Positions 11,402 through 23,771 of a stretch of DNA of 64,000 nt are shown one piece after another (the stretch's first letter is position 1; each line of letters starts with the position of its first letter). Source of the stretch: Haemaphysalis longicornis (lineage: Eukaryota > Arthropoda > Arachnida > Ixodida > Ixodidae); assembly GCA_013339765.2 (NCBI GenBank), contig JABSTR010001229.1:558001-622000 (forward strand). The letters run 5' to 3'. Under the pieces are notes generated by a model, which saw only the letters and a program-made list of their open reading frames with translations, ran no database searches and was not told the origin of the DNA. Position numbers and translations under genes: made by a program.

Positions 11402-11708
11402 AGTTATAGGGAATCATGCTTTATGTTTAAAGTGAAAAAAATGTCATGCCAACATTGCCTTTCAGAAGTCTGTGCTGCAAGACCCCCCGGGTTTTTAATC
11501 CTCTTTTCTTTTTCTATTAGGTAAGGAGCTTCTGCAGTTGCTCATCAATTACTAGGAAAATTCTTTATTTGCATGGTTGTCTAAAGTGTCGCACTTATAG
11601 GGCTTGTTACCTCTGCGCTGTGAAAAACCAAATAAATCAAATATTTTGCTGATCTCAGAACTGCGCTTCACTTGTAGAATCTCTCTTCTGGGGCCTTGGT
11701 TGGTGCAG

Positions 11709-11933
11709 GTGTCGTACGTGAACAGCAGCAGCCAGCAGCTGGTGTTCACCTCGGAGTACCAGGACGAGCAGGAGGGTGGCGGCGGGGAGCACGTGGCCCG
11801 GCTGCTGGGCTTCCTGCACCCCCGGGGGGCACAGCCCCCCTCGGGGGAGCCCCTGCGCCTTTTCCTGGACATCAGCGGTGGGCGGGCCGCCCTGCGCCTA
11901 GGCCAGCCTGGCAGCACCCGCCTTGAGGACGCT
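11709..11933 (+). CDS. MEGF8: MEGF8-like exon 3
   Basis: A symmetrical exon of 75 codons, phase 0 to phase 0, between acceptor ggtgcag and donor GCT|GTGAGT. The peptide runs from VSYVNSSSQQLVF through EHVARLLGFLHP and LRLFLDISGG to STRLEDA. It continues the linker of exon 2, so that SQPDQ joins VSYVNSS across the 7-kb intron. Third positions are strongly GC-rich compared with the flanking intron. No cysteines are present, as expected for the sandwich-like linker between the first and second PSI. Assignment depends on frame continuity and position. Confidence 0.85.
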
Positions 11934-14369
11934 GTGAGTTCGGGAGATGCTGACCTGGTTTGTTCTCGGTGACTGCAAAGTGCAAGGGTGCTCGCCAGGG
12001 GTGCTAGGGGTGGTTCTCCACAAGCATTTGTTCTGTATCTGCCCGGTTGACTGTTTGCCGCTTCTAGGTGGTAATGAAGAGCTTGGGAATTTTGTTGGCA
12101 GCTTAGTGCTTGGGTGCAGTGAAAAAGCAAGCCCTGCATTATTTCATTGTAATAGAAAGCAGCACTTAAGTGGGCACTCCATTTCAAATGGGGAGTTTTC
12201 TACAAGTTAGCTAAAGGGGAAGGTAGTAATGGAATTTTCAGCCAGCATGGGAACAATAGGTATTGTGTGGGATTGTGGTTGGCTCTTTGTGGCTTATGTG
12301 AGGACCACATGGTAAGCTAGGACTAGTGCAATCCTGTCTTAAGTTAAGATCTTGCTGTGCGGGCCTTTGTTATCGGAGAAATGTTTGTTACAGTATAGTG
12401 CACATTGCACATGTGGCATTTTTTTTTTTTTTTGCGCATGGGATATTCTTAACCCTCACCAGTTCTCAACAGCCTCCATACATTCATGGCTCACGACTGG
12501 TGGCCGGGCTGTTGTCTTTGTTTAGGCGATTTTACAGTTGTCTTCTGAGGGCGCACATCTTTGAGGGGCTATGCAAAATGAGTGCTTCAGATGCCCCACA
12601 TGCTGAGGTTTCCAGCATCTTTATAGTCAATGTTTGTTCGCATCTCACTACAGGCTGTCAAATGCCTCAGGTGGCCACAGCAGGGATGAAAGAACCTTGC
12701 CCACTTTTCGCATAATTCAGTTTGCCTCTATGCAGTTTGCCGTGAACTGAAATCTTTCAAAACGCCCACGTGTGTTGACGTCCAGGTCCGTGGCTTCAGT
12801 GAAGGGATACATACACCTTGTACCCGAGTATAGGTCTATATTGCTGCACGGCAAGGTGCGTCTTCCCAGCTGATTACTTGCAGATTTGCTGCTAGGCTGT
12901 TGGAAACGAGACTGGGGGGTGGGGGGTGTGCCTGTTATCTCAATACTCTTCAATGCTGCACGGCTGCATTTGACCTTGAAAAACTGAGCTCACTTCAAGC
13001 AGCATTGCCAGAGGGTGAAACACAACACCAGATTGTGAAAAATCGGGTGAAAGTTTTTGGGTTGCTGGTGCGTAGGTGTCGGTACAGCTACACCAGACAA
13101 TATCTGATGAAAAGTGGTGAAAAAATTGTGACTGCTTTGAACCGTGGTTTCATATCCCTGAGTGGCTCATTTTGTTCCTAAACACCGAGAGCCATTCACA
13201 TTATTATACTGCATGAGTATTGTAGCGTGTGCTCGATAAGTATTTTAGATTTTCACCACTCTTTGAAAGTAATCAAAACTCCAATGTGTTTGTATTTCAA
13301 GCAAACCACAGTGAATAACCTCCTTAGAAATATTTTGTGCAGGACATTCCACTAGTATTCCCTCTCTACTAAATTCCTCACTAATTTGTGAGAGATACAA
13401 AAGCTTGATATGACATGTTGATTGTACAATAACCAGCCAAGTGCCAAACGCTCAGATATTTGTTTTTGTTTTTAATTTTAGAGGTAATCAAGTCACCCCC
13501 TCTGTGATAGGATGGTTTTTCTATAAGCAGCAAAAACACCATCTTCAAGGCTATGTTTTGGTAAACTGCATGCACAGAATTGATAAAGGAGCAGGAGATA
13601 GGTTATAGTGGGTGTATTTTTGTGCTGGTGAAATCTGTTGAAATTTGGACGAGGGACTGGTGTTGAAGCCCCTTTTAAATCTGGCAACGCTCCTCACTCG
13701 TGATACAGATGAAGTGGTGCCGATTCATACTGAACAGTAAAACTTTAATGCTTTTGACAATAAGCTGGCAAGGATATAGCAAGAGCAAGATTCCAGTGAC
13801 GGCTGGTGATAGCGCATGCATCATGGTGCAGTGTGCATCGAGGTGAAGCTGCATTTTGGGGGGAAATTCACCTATTGACTGCACCCCACTTTACCCTTGC
13901 AATTTGTCAATTAGTGTTCCAGGTTGTACGCACGAAAATGCGGTAATGCTTTGCTCTCCAGCAAAGTTTCTTCGGTCTACTCTCGGTAATTCAACCCCGA
14001 TTAAATTGATTTGATTACTTCATTCGATCAAATTAGCAGGTCCTATTAGGGTACAAAGCTGTTTTTGACTTTGGTTAATTTGACCAAGTTTTAACCCCCT
14101 TCCTCCTGGTGCTGAATTAACATCGGAGTCATCGGTGCTTAGTGATCTAGAGGACAATATATATATATATATATATTTGGTTATTTTTGTTTGGACTGCT
14201 CGATTCCCTCCAACGTGCCTCGCGCTGCGACATGTTGAGCATTTAGAAGGAGCTGCAGTGGTATCTAGTAGCCCCGTCTGGGAAAGGAGAAGGCCTTGTT
14301 TTTTACTCTGTGTTTGCGCCACAGACGAGCTCCCTCCCATCCCCCTCCCCCCGTTGTTGGCACATGCAG
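11934..14369 (+). other. MEGF8 intron 3, no gene seen
   Basis: Intronic sequence with T runs near 12418 and a short (TA)n run at 14158-14175. I see no exon or clear element ends. It ends with acceptor 'gttggcacatgcag'. Confidence 0.55.
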
Positions 14370-14573
14370 GAGCTGGTGGCCCAGCTGAGTGCCCACAGCT
14401 ACAACCGCACGGAGGCCCGGCGCCCGAGCGGCCAGCCCCTGCTGCAGACATCGGCGCTGCTGCGCGAGCTGCGCTACCTGCTCGACCTGTCCCTGCACGC
14501 CCCGGCCAAGTTCTGCACCAAGCACTGCGACCGTACTCTGGACTTGCGCTGGAATGCCCTGGCCAACCACCAG
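14370..14573 (+). CDS. MEGF8: MEGF8-like exon 4 with a GC donor
   Basis: The exon encodes 68 codons, from ELVAQLSAHSYNRTEARR through LLRELRYLLDLSLHAPAKFC to CDRTLDLRWNALANHQ. The frame is phase 0 at the acceptor. The next exon also starts in phase 0. The only nearby donor that preserves this is CAG|GCACGG at 14574. The GT at 14579-14580 would leave phase 2 and give an immediate stop on joining. This is therefore probably a GC-AG intron. The two cysteines (KFCTKHC) start the next disulphide-bonded segment before the second PSI. Confidence 0.8.
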
Positions 14574-15702
14574 GCACGGTTTCCCTCCCTCCTTCCCTTC
14601 CCCTGTCTGCCCGCACCCTTGCCAATGGGTCGGAAGAGGGCAGACGCCACCGTCGAAGAGGCTGCTTGACAGCGCCTTTGGCTGTGGCTGTGGTGGATGT
14701 GTGACTTGCCGAGTGGCTGTTTTGTTTGGGTTCATGCCTCTCACTGAATCTGCCCGCACACCTGCAGCACGGCAACTTTTCCTTTTTTCTAAGTGCAGAG
14801 CACATCAGGGGCCCGGCTTGTCGTCGTAGCTCGTCCGCTGTCATGCTATCCAGCCACGGCAGTCAAGCGGCATCACGCGCCCAAACAGAGGCTTTGAAAA
14901 GATACCCGCTTGTCCCTCGATTCAGCCTTCCGGCCAAGATTTAACAGTCAGGAACAAGAGGTTTACATAAGCAGAATTGTTGAAACTCCTGGAATCGCTG
15001 GCACTGGTTATACCAGTCCCCATTAGTTAGCCTAAAGAAAACTGCAGGTACATTTGAGGCAAAATATGTGTACCTAATCAGCAGTCTCCGTGTTCATTTA
15101 GTGAAAAATGCTAGCACTAGTGATGCTAGTAAATGCTAGTGAAGAAACGATAGTAAGCTAAAAAAAAGTGGCCGCAGAAGAGAAAAAAAGTGATGCGTCT
15201 AGAACGGCGCGGTAATCTCCAGCACATGCGAGATGAAAGCAAGCACAAAAAGAACAGAACTCCCGCTCGCGCTGTTCCAGGCAGTGGTACGTGAGCACTG
15301 CGAAGGCGGGAAATTTGAATTGCATTGGACAAACCTCCGTTCAATTCACCGAGAGAGGAGTGAGACAAGTAGGCAAAGAGCATGAAAAGGGATTTGCAGA
15401 GCAGTGATTCGCCACAGCCCATTTGGCGAATCACTGTGAATCACTGCTCTGCACTTCTGACAGCTTTCACGTTGAGTGGAACAGCTTTAACTTTTTTCTC
15501 TCGCACCTCTTTTTGCTGCCATATCGAAAGCAGGGAGCCTTTTTTCTCGCGATTAATTTTTTTTTTTTCATTGCCGAGTCAGAAGTGAGATTTACGTGTT
15601 GTGACTCAAGTATGTAAAATGGCACTCTTTGTTTTGTGGGCTGTGCCATTGGCTGTTCAGCGAGGTCCCTTGAGTGGCTATCTGGATTATGAAATGCAAG
15701 CT
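14574..15702 (+). other. intron 4, first stretch; small hairpin at 15397-15453
   Basis: No gene is seen. A short inverted repeat 'gcagagcagtgattcgcc...ggcgaatcactgtgaatcactgctctgc' lies at about 15397-15453. Confidence 0.5.
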
Positions 15703-16126
15703 TTAAAGGCCAACTGCACTCAAATTTCAGATCGGCCAAATTTATTTTGAGCATACAGTACGTACCACGAAACCAACTGGGACGTGACTGGTAGCCCCGT
15801 GAAATGTGTTGTTAATCAGTTGGAAACATTTAAAATAGCTCCATCCCAGACGATGCTGCACCTTCCGGCGGACCGCACAACCAACCATGAAGCGGAAGTG
15901 ACATGTTGGCGGGCCGGCCGGCCGGCACTCGCTCGCCAGCTGCAGCGTCACTTCAGCCTGGTCACATTCTTAATTTCATTTTCAAAATTGCCTATTTTTG
16001 CTGGTAATCTGTGCCATGCACGTGCATATTTCAGCTGTCATATTTTGAATCTCGCAGTCTTTTTAGGCAGCCTATACGTAAATACGGGTTTTCAGGAGGT
16101 CGAAATTTTCAGTGCAGTTGGCCTTT
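15703..16126. mobile_element. MITE with AAGGCCAACTGCACT ends
   Basis: The left end 'aaaggccaactgcactcaaatttc' is matched by the complement of the right end 'gaaattttcagtgcagttggccttt'. The interior (about 420 bp) has no coding sequence. The superfamily is not determined because the target duplication is unclear. Confidence 0.6.
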
Positions 16127-17292
16127 ATTGGTTGCTCTTGCGGTTTGGGGGGGGATGGGAAATGGGGGGGGGGGGGGTCTTTTATTTCGACCCCTCCTCT
16201 CCCATCACCCCAAAAAGGACGCAAAAAATAAAATCACTGAGGAAGGTGCATTTCACGTAAGGCTTCACTGTATTTTCTTTTGTGATGTGGATGTGGGGCA
16301 GCTCCTACAGAGATGTACAGATCAGAGGGATAGGTTGCATTGTTTTACTGCTACTTTCAGTAAACTTGCTGCCATTGTTTAGACCCCTGTCACCATATTA
16401 CAGACATTTTATGTAGGGTTTTCTGTGCCTTTCCTTTTCTTCTTCTTTTTGCCTACAGTACAAAAATGGTGCACACACTGAATTTAGAGCGTGAACTTTC
16501 AAGAAAAAAACAAGAAACAATGTATTAAGTGAGGACTGCACTTTAAACGAATGGCTATACATTGAGCCTTATGGGCAGCAAACTGGTAGTCGCAAAAATC
16601 TGTATTACCTATGTGGTTACATTACAAATGGTCCTTGCTGTGGTCAGCTTTCATTATTTGCCTTCCATTCACAGGGAAAGAGTTTTGTACTTGCATGTCC
16701 CTGGTTGCTAGGCCAAAAGTGATTGCATAGGAGGTAGCCAACAAAAAAAAAAATTGGCTCCAATCCACGCTGTAAATTTGGTTGGAAAGCAAAGCTTTAA
16801 ACAACACCCACAACTATTGCCCATGCAACGTCACTTGAATTCACACACGTGGTTTTACAAAGAGTGAAACGAGAGATTCTGCCAGCCGTTACTTGGAATT
16901 CGTGGTGGCGGCTCCCTCCGCCACCTCCGCCGCGTTGGGAGTTTATTGTTCCGCACGCCGCAAAATAACCGTTGGCTGGTAGAGGTAGAAAGCTTTGCTT
17001 TAAAACTGGGCTTGGTGACCCAGTTATGATGTTAGGGATGACGGCAGTGAACCAGGCAGAAAACGCTGAGGGACCGACGGGGTGACCTAGTGCTACAGAG
17101 CACCGAGGTGCAAGGTGCGTGGGGAGGCAGACGGCGGGGGACAGCGGGAAGCGTGGGGCAGAGGGTGTGCGCTGTGCGTGCATGCGGATGTGGAATAAGG
17201 GAGCTTTGAAACAGGCCTACGTGTTGCACCCTTAATCCTGGCAATGAGACCGGGTGTTTGGGATGGGGGTTAACCTGGGTGTCGACCCGCAG
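16127..17292 (+). other. intron 4, last stretch
   Basis: Contains G and A homopolymers (16145-16180) and an unassigned block at about 16785-17003 flanked by 'aaagcaaagctttaaa' and 'aaagctttgctttaaa'. No gene is seen. Ends with acceptor 'gtcgacccgcag'. Confidence 0.45.
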
Positions 17293-17556
17293 GTGATCTC
17301 GAGCAAGCACCTGGAGCCATACCGCAACGGGACCCAGTGCCCCTCGCGCGGCACGTGCTTGGCCTGTCTGAGCGATGCCGGCTGTGGCTGGTGCCCGTCG
17401 GCCTCGGCCTGCGTGCCACGACAGCTGGGCATGGTCCCCCAGGTCAGGGGTGCGCCGCCCCTGCCCTGCGACTCGGGCAGCGCGCAGCTTCTGATCCTCG
17501 ATCCCCACCACTGCCCGACCTGCTCCAACTTCATCTACTGCCACGACTGCATCCGG
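17293..17556 (+). CDS. MEGF8: MEGF8-like exon 5: second PSI domain
   Basis: A symmetrical exon of 88 codons (phase 0 to phase 0), with donor CGG|GTGAGC. The peptide VISSKHLEPYRNGTQCP is followed by GTCLACLSDAGCGWC, a clear PSI core (C-x2-C-x5-CGWC), then CVPRQ and a loop to CDSG. The last part, HHCPTCSNFIYCHDCIR, opens a third PSI-like module that continues into exon 6. The run of PSI modules is characteristic of MEGF8 and agrees with disulphide-rich extracellular structure. Confidence 0.9.
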
Positions 17557-20000
17557 GTGAGCTGCTCACGCTAGCCGAGGCACGGGGGGCACTTTGCTGA
17601 TGTACTGCTCGTCATAGACTTGTTGGCTATGAAGGGGCATTTTGATTTCGATTAACTCTTTCATGACCACGCCACACGCCATAGGCCATTGTTCGCGGGT
17701 GAACAATGATTTTCAAACCTCCCGCAAAAACTAAAAACGGTACTATTCGGATAATTGCCGCCATCTGGCGTGTTCATTGGAAACCCTTTTTTCAGTTTCG
17801 TTGCCGTTTGCTTATATTTCGCGTGGGTAGACTGCGTTGCGAGTGAAATTTGAACCCAAGGTAGCAGTGAGTTGGGCGGAAATGGCGTCCTGTTTCACTG
17901 CGCACTCTGCAAAGGCGGACAGTGGTTTCAGGGACTTCGTCCACTGCTGCTGCTGATTTTTTTTTACCCCAGCAGCAGTGATGACTCTAGCAATGATGTT
18001 GATTCTTCAGACTTTAGTTCTGATGAAAACTGTCCCATTCAACAGCCTCAGACTTTGACAGGTGCTGCCAGGCAAGGTTCGTTTTTACTTCGGGCTGTAT
18101 TTATAAACAAAATGTGCCTAATATCTGATGACTGCGGTATTACCTTCATGTGTAGGGTGTGGACAACGTGCGGCGGGGATATTTTGTCAAATGCACCGCG
18201 CCGTATCGCGTTATCACCTTCAAGATAGCCTGGCGCTCGTGTCAGATGCTGCAAAGCGACGCGCGACGCTTCTCAGGAGTGCTGCATTTTTTTTCTTGCT
18301 TTTTACCACTGAAGTAATAATGATTTTGTCTCAGAACGCAAACAGGTATGCTTGGATGCATTTTTAGAGAGACCAATATAGACCGTTCCATCGGGCGAGG
18401 GGGAAACGTACTCTCGTACTCAGCGGTCGCGGCGCGCGGCCGCCTTTCCTCCTCTCTGGAGTGGGCGCGCGATCACGGCGGGCCCGGCGCGGCTGCTCCT
18501 TTGCCTTGACTACGCTTCGTAGGCATCGCGCGTGCGGGTTTACCACTAATATACGCATTCTTTTAATTAAATGTTGCTAATAAATGAGCGAGACTAGCAG
18601 CTTGTGAGTTGCAAACTTTAAAGCACACAAAAGTTTTGGCAATTTTGTTCTTCTGAGCTCTTACTGTCCTACCTTGGAGTAGTGGCACAAAATTCTTCTA
18701 CCTTATTTCCAAACCAAAATGAGTCACTGAAACTTGCCTGTGCCTCAGATGGTATTAGTTCCATCCACCGTTGCTCCGGCCACATTGCGGCATACCCGGC
18801 TCCAAGTATTACGTGGGCTGGAGTTGGCGATTTTCACAGTGGGTACTAGGTTGTCCCTTTCTCCATCCAATCTGAGCTGAAGGAGGGAGGGGGCTACTGA
18901 AGGGGATTCCACATCCCTTCTTCCCCCATCCCCGACTCGGGCAAAATAAAATTGTTCTCTCACTCACTCCAGCAAAGAGTTCAGTGTATTACCCTAATGT
19001 GATGTCTCGTTGTCAGCAACAACAAACCTAGATAAAAGCAACGCAAAGGCGAACGCTTGTCTGGTTGCTCAACGGCGGACGCCTAATAATAAATTGGCCA
19101 ACGGCAGACGCTCTCCAGGAGCTGTGCTGTTCATTTTATTTATGTTGTACATTAGTTGCACGGCTAAATTGTGCTGCAGAGCAGCTTGAAATTCCAAAAA
19201 GAGGAAGTTTTGTTTATATTTGGCGGCAGTGTTGATATATCGATAATATTTAATACAAACTATGTAATACGCCAAATATTTACTAAGTTTACCCAAAACT
19301 ACCTGTATTAAACCCTGAAAGGATGTGAAACCAGAAGTCTGTTACACTGACGTCGACACGCGCTTCTGTTTGTTGCCCATGGGCGCCGAGCGTATCACGG
19401 TTACATTGTTTTAATAAACATTAGTCTTTGCAGTAAAGCGATCAAAATACCCACTTTACGTGATCCCGGGCACACACACGCAAATAAAAAAAATTGTGAT
19501 GAAGTACTGCAAACGTGTTCGACATGGCATCGTTTACCCACCGTGGACCCCACGCTACCTCGAAGCGAATTTCAGCTCTACCGCGGCCCAAAAAGCCACC
19601 AATTTAAGGGGAGACGTGGGTCTTAGAAATGATCGCTTAAACTGGTCCTATGCAACAACTTTCCCATTTAAAGTATATTACGGAAAAGAACGTACAACGC
19701 GCTACAACGGAAAATTCACCGAGCCGCCGTAGGCGCCCATGCGCCGCGGAGCAAACGCCCAAGCCAGCAAACCGGCCAGCTACGAGAGGGCGCTGCGCAC
19801 GCAAGATGGCGGCGCCCTTGTTGGAACAGTCTATACTCTCGAGTTACTTCGCAAAATGGCACCGCTATTAGGGACGCTAGATTAATGGGCCCGCAAAAAT
19901 CCAAAACTTGGTGTACAGTATTGATGTATATATTGAATCATAGCTTAGGAACGTAGAAACATTTCATATATTAGATTTCGTAAAATAATTTTTAGGCTCA
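17557..20000 (+). other. intron 5, first stretch
   Basis: No gene is seen. Around 17950-18060 an open stretch is rich in Ser, Asp and Glu (SSDDSSNDVDSSDFSSDEN), reminiscent of the acidic N terminus of piggyBac transposases. This is too little to call. Confidence 0.35.
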
Positions 20001-20321
20001 GTAAAATCTAGAGATGGGCGAATATTCGACAAATTTGAATATTCGATTGAATATTTTATTATTCGAATTCGCTTCGACTCGAATTCAAGCATTCGAAAAT
20101 TTCGAATTATTCGGCGTCACCGAATACGCTGGCACGGTCTTCGAACGTTGGCACGGACTGCAAGTGGTGCAAGCAAAGCGGCACTATGCTACAGTGTAGC
20201 GGCACGCAGCCAGCCATTCACGTATAGCTGCTGTCAGTCCTATCGCCATCGCTAACACGTTTTGCTTGAAGGTGGGAGATAGAAGTCAATCCAATCCATT
20301 CAGCACAGCTCTATTTCCAAA

Positions 20322-22277
20322 ATGGCGTCAATGTCATTTGGCACGTTGGAAGACGATTCACGCCCAACGCTCGCAAATCCAATATGGAAATACTACTCCA
20401 AGCTTCCCGGTGGCGGCACAGCGCGGTGCAAATCGTGCCAGTCCGTTTTCAAGACCCTGACCGGAACGACTACAACGCTAGTGAGCCACCTGAAATTGAC
20501 ACCCTTGCAAGTACAATGCTTACTTATCCGACCGCCAGCGTAAAGTAATGGTGGCCTCAAAGCGGAGCGCGGGAAAGGGAAAGCTCGTCGCTGGTTTCGG
20601 TTGCATCCATTTCCAAGCCAAAGCTCCAGCCGACGTCCCCAAGAGCGAAAGAGATGACACGAAAAATCGCCACTTTCATTGCCCACGACATTCAGCCGTA
20701 CAGTGTGGTCGAAGCTAAAAGCTTCGTGGATATGATCAACTACGCTATGCCCGAGTACGTCATCCCTTCTCGAAATAAGTTTTCAAGGACGATTATTCCA
20801 GACTTGTATGCGGCGAAGATGAACGAGTTAAAAATGGTGTTGCGGGAAATTTTCTCCCGGGGAGTAGGTAGAGTGCTACACGCTCACAACGGACGCGTGG
20901 ACGTCGCGAGCGGTGCGACAGCTACGTGAGCGTGACCGTTCACATGCTGGATCGTAACTTCGTGCAGCATGCGTTTGCCTTGGCATGCAAAGCAATGCCA
21001 GAAGATCACACGGCAGACAATATCCTGCGTTTTCTTCAAGTAATCGTAAAAGAGTGGGACCTTCCCGAAGACATACCCACCTTTGTTTTGATTTGATTGT
21101 AGGGTTTAACGCGCCGACGCAACGCAGGCGATGAGGCGCGCCGTAGTGGAGGGCTCCGGATTAATTTTGACCACCTGGGGATCTTATCGTGCGCCGAAAT
21201 CTCGTACACACGGGCGTTTTTGCTTTTCGTCCTCCATCAGAAAAGCGGCCGCCGCGGCCGGGAATCGAACCCCGCGACCTCGTTCTCAGCAGCGCAACGC
21301 CTTAGCCACTGAGCCACCGCGGCGGGTTACCCACCTTTGTTGTCACGGACAATGGAAGAAACTTTGTTTCGGCTGTTGCCAGGTCGTTGTCAGAGGGACT
21401 GCAGTGTTTTGGACACACTCTTCAACTGTGCATTAGTGATGCAAAAAAGGAAGTCTCAAGTTTTGCCCTGCTCTGTGTGAAATCAAGGTCCATCGTGGGA
21501 CACTGCAAGAAAAGCCCGTGACTCGGTGGAAAATCTGAGCGCGCAAGAGTGGAAGCTGATGAATGCCATAGTCGGAGTGCTTCAGCCCTTAGAGCAGGCT
21601 ACTGCCGAGCTTTCTGCAGACCACTATCCAACTCTTTCACAAGTTATTCCACTCCTGCACTGCACGCGTGTGATGCTTGAGGAACACGTATCTGGAGCAG
21701 ATGCAGCAGCACCTTTTGCCTCCAGTCTCTTGCGCATTCTTTTGACGCGATTCCCCGACATCAAGATAGCCAAATTGCCAGCACTTGCCATGCTGATTGA
21801 CCCACGCTTCAAGAGTATCTGCTACACCACGGAAGCTGAAAAGAAGTGGGCGAGAGCATTGCTTGTGTCTACTGTGGAAAAGCTTTTGCCGTCACAGCAG
21901 AAACAGGACCAAGGATGTTCTGTCGTGCCAGAATCATCAATGGGTGCGACAAGCACTGTGTGGACTATTTTTTCTACATTGAGCTCCACCGCATGTCAAG
22001 AAACTGACAATGGTCATACCGCTAGGCAAGTCTGCGACTACCTGAGTGCACCGCTGCTGCCTTGAGCAGACAATCCATTGGACTGGTGGAAAGGTCGTGG
22101 GAGCCAATCGTACCCAGCCCTGGCTAAAGTAGCTCAGAGGTACCTCTCCATCCCAGCCACTCAGACAAGAAGTGAGAGACTGTTCTCAACTGCAGGCAGT
22201 GTATAGTTAGCAACAGGCGGGAGCTGCTTCTCGCAGAGCATGTCGAGCAGCTTGTTTTCCTTCATGAGAACCTGTAA
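20322..22277 (+). pseudogene. hAT transposase, decayed
   Basis: Pieces of a hAT transposase lie in order in several frames. A BED-type zinc finger (CKSCQSVFKTL) is at about 20420-20460. TLTTDAWTS and SYVSVTVHMLD lie near 20880-20955, VVTDNGRNF near 21340-21370 and HTLQLCI near 21415. A 179-residue open stretch at 21526-22065 contains LIDPRFKS. The C-terminal dimerisation motif SERLFSTAGS is near 22170-22200, then HVEQLVFLHENL and a stop. In-frame stops (about 20541, 22063, 22204), frameshifts and the SINE insertion rule out a functional protein. BED finger, catalytic core and hATC are the usual family architecture. Confidence 0.85.
21088..21327 (-). mobile_element. tRNA-derived SINE inserted in hAT transposase
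   Basis: On the minus strand a tRNA-like head (A box 'gtggctaaggcg', B box GGTTCGATTCC) is followed by a body ending in 'aaaccctacaatcaaatcaaa'. The direct repeat TACCCACCTTTGTT flanks the insert (21074-21087 and 21328-21341), a 14-bp target duplication typical of LINE-driven retroposition. Removing the insert would rejoin the hAT frame across PEDIPTF-VVTDNG. Confidence 0.95.
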
Positions 22278-22569
22278 CTGTGCCGTCAGCTGTTGACACG
22301 AGATGTGTAGCATTTGCAGTGCTCCTATTATTTTTATAGCGTGAACATTTGATGTTACCTTCCCCCAGTGTTCATAAAATAAAAGTGCATGAACACAGTT
22401 CAGACTCGCGAAACTTATTGTATGAGTATCAGTTACTTAAGCACGTGCATTTTTACGATGAATGATTATCATTTTTCAAAGTATGTGAGAAAAAGTAGTA
22501 ATAATATTCGAACTATTCGATTCGAAATTATTCGAGAAAAACCACTATTCGCCCAAGCCTAGTAAAATC

Positions 22570-23771
22570 GCCTATTAGTGTTTTGTGTATACTCATTTTG
22601 TGCACTTTTTTTTGTTTCATTGACCAATAAACGCTCAATAATTACATCTCTCACAAAAATGCTGTTATGTGTTTGAAAGAGAAATAGATAAGCTACAATT
22701 TCATGCATAGCAATGCTACATGTGTCGTGTAGCTCAAGCGGAAAAAAAAAGTTTTCTGGAAGCACTCAAAATCGGCCATTTTTCCGTGGTCAAAAAAGAG
22801 TTAATTTTTCCCACAAATACAATCACTGAGAAAAAAAAATGGCTGACGATTACTATACTCCCTAATGTGAAATTTGTGCACAGCTCGAAATGCAGTCTTC
22901 TCAGTCACGGCGCATAGCTGCTACGCCTCAGAGAGTCATCGTGTGGTCAGAGAACGCATGGCGGCGTGCTCTGTCTGCCGTTATCTCACAGTGCGTCGCC
23001 ACGCTGAGCATTTTGTTGTAAATTGTGTTTGAACCTCCCATGCAAATGTCACGTGGTTTGGATGAGCCACGCAACGCGGAGGAGAGAGAGAGTTGCTTTA
23101 TTGGAAGAGAAAAGGAGCAACGAGGAGGGCGCCAAAGGACCTATGTACATGCATCACGCAGCATGTACTGGGCTTCTGTGCACCACCTCAGCATGCCGCC
23201 CTCCCCCTCACACTTTCACTGCACTTTCCTCCTCTGTTTTCCTTCTGTCGTTGGTGTTTCTTTCGTTCACTCAGTTACGGGGCGGACAAAGCCGCCACAC
23301 CACAGTAGCCGACGCCTAATTGCCGCGCACTACAATGCACCGCTTTCCATCACAGCTCTTCCACAGAACAGTGTGAAGGCATGTCTCTTGTTTTGTGACT
23401 GCAAATAATGCTGTGCAATAAAATGTGTAGCAGTGTAAACTGCAAACACTAGTACTGTTATCCTTTAGCAGACTGTTCAGCAGAGAGGAAAGTTTTGTGG
23501 TTTTACTGGAAAAGCTTCTGGAAAGAAAACATTGTGATCACTCTGACAGACCCTTCATAGCAAGCATAAATCTAATGCAGTACTGATGCAAGAAACAGCA
23601 AATGAAACTTTGTTGATGGTATTGCAAAACTTTTCTTTTCCTTGTTTCATTCCCTTTGGTTTACTATGAAGTGTAGTTTGGATACAACAGGTGTTTTCCA
23701 CTGGATTTTGGTGGTCTATCATGATGAAAACTGACTGCTTATGGAAACCTACAAGGATGGGGACAATACTA
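22570..23771 (+). other. intron 5 between hAT and pogo-like element
   Basis: No gene is recognised. The open stretches at 23023-23408 have no domain signal. Confidence 0.45.

Larger units (their letters stand above)
20009..22561 (+). mobile_element. hAT transposon with 8-bp target duplication
   Basis: The ends are TAGAGATGGGCGAATA on the left and the complement of TAGGCTTGGGCGAATA on the right. Both are followed inward by 'attcga'-rich subterminal repeats. The 8-bp duplication GTAAAATC flanks the element at 20001-20008 and 22562-22569, as expected for hAT. The interior carries a broken hAT transposase (20322-22277) and a SINE inserted at 21088-21327. Confidence 0.9.

Noticed and set aside
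11552..12187. 211-codon minus-strand open frame opposite exon 3
   Set aside because: Antisense shadow of the exon, with no domain signal.
14370..14578. Using the GT at 14579 as the exon 4 donor
   Set aside because: It leaves phase 2 and gives a stop codon directly on joining to exon 5.
14020..14844. 274-codon minus-strand open frame opposite exon 4
   Set aside because: It is an antisense shadow of GC-rich coding sequence. It has no domain and crosses both splice sites.
17872..18228. piggyBac transposase gene
   Set aside because: Only a short acidic Ser/Asp-rich stretch is visible. There is no catalytic motif and no inverted ends.
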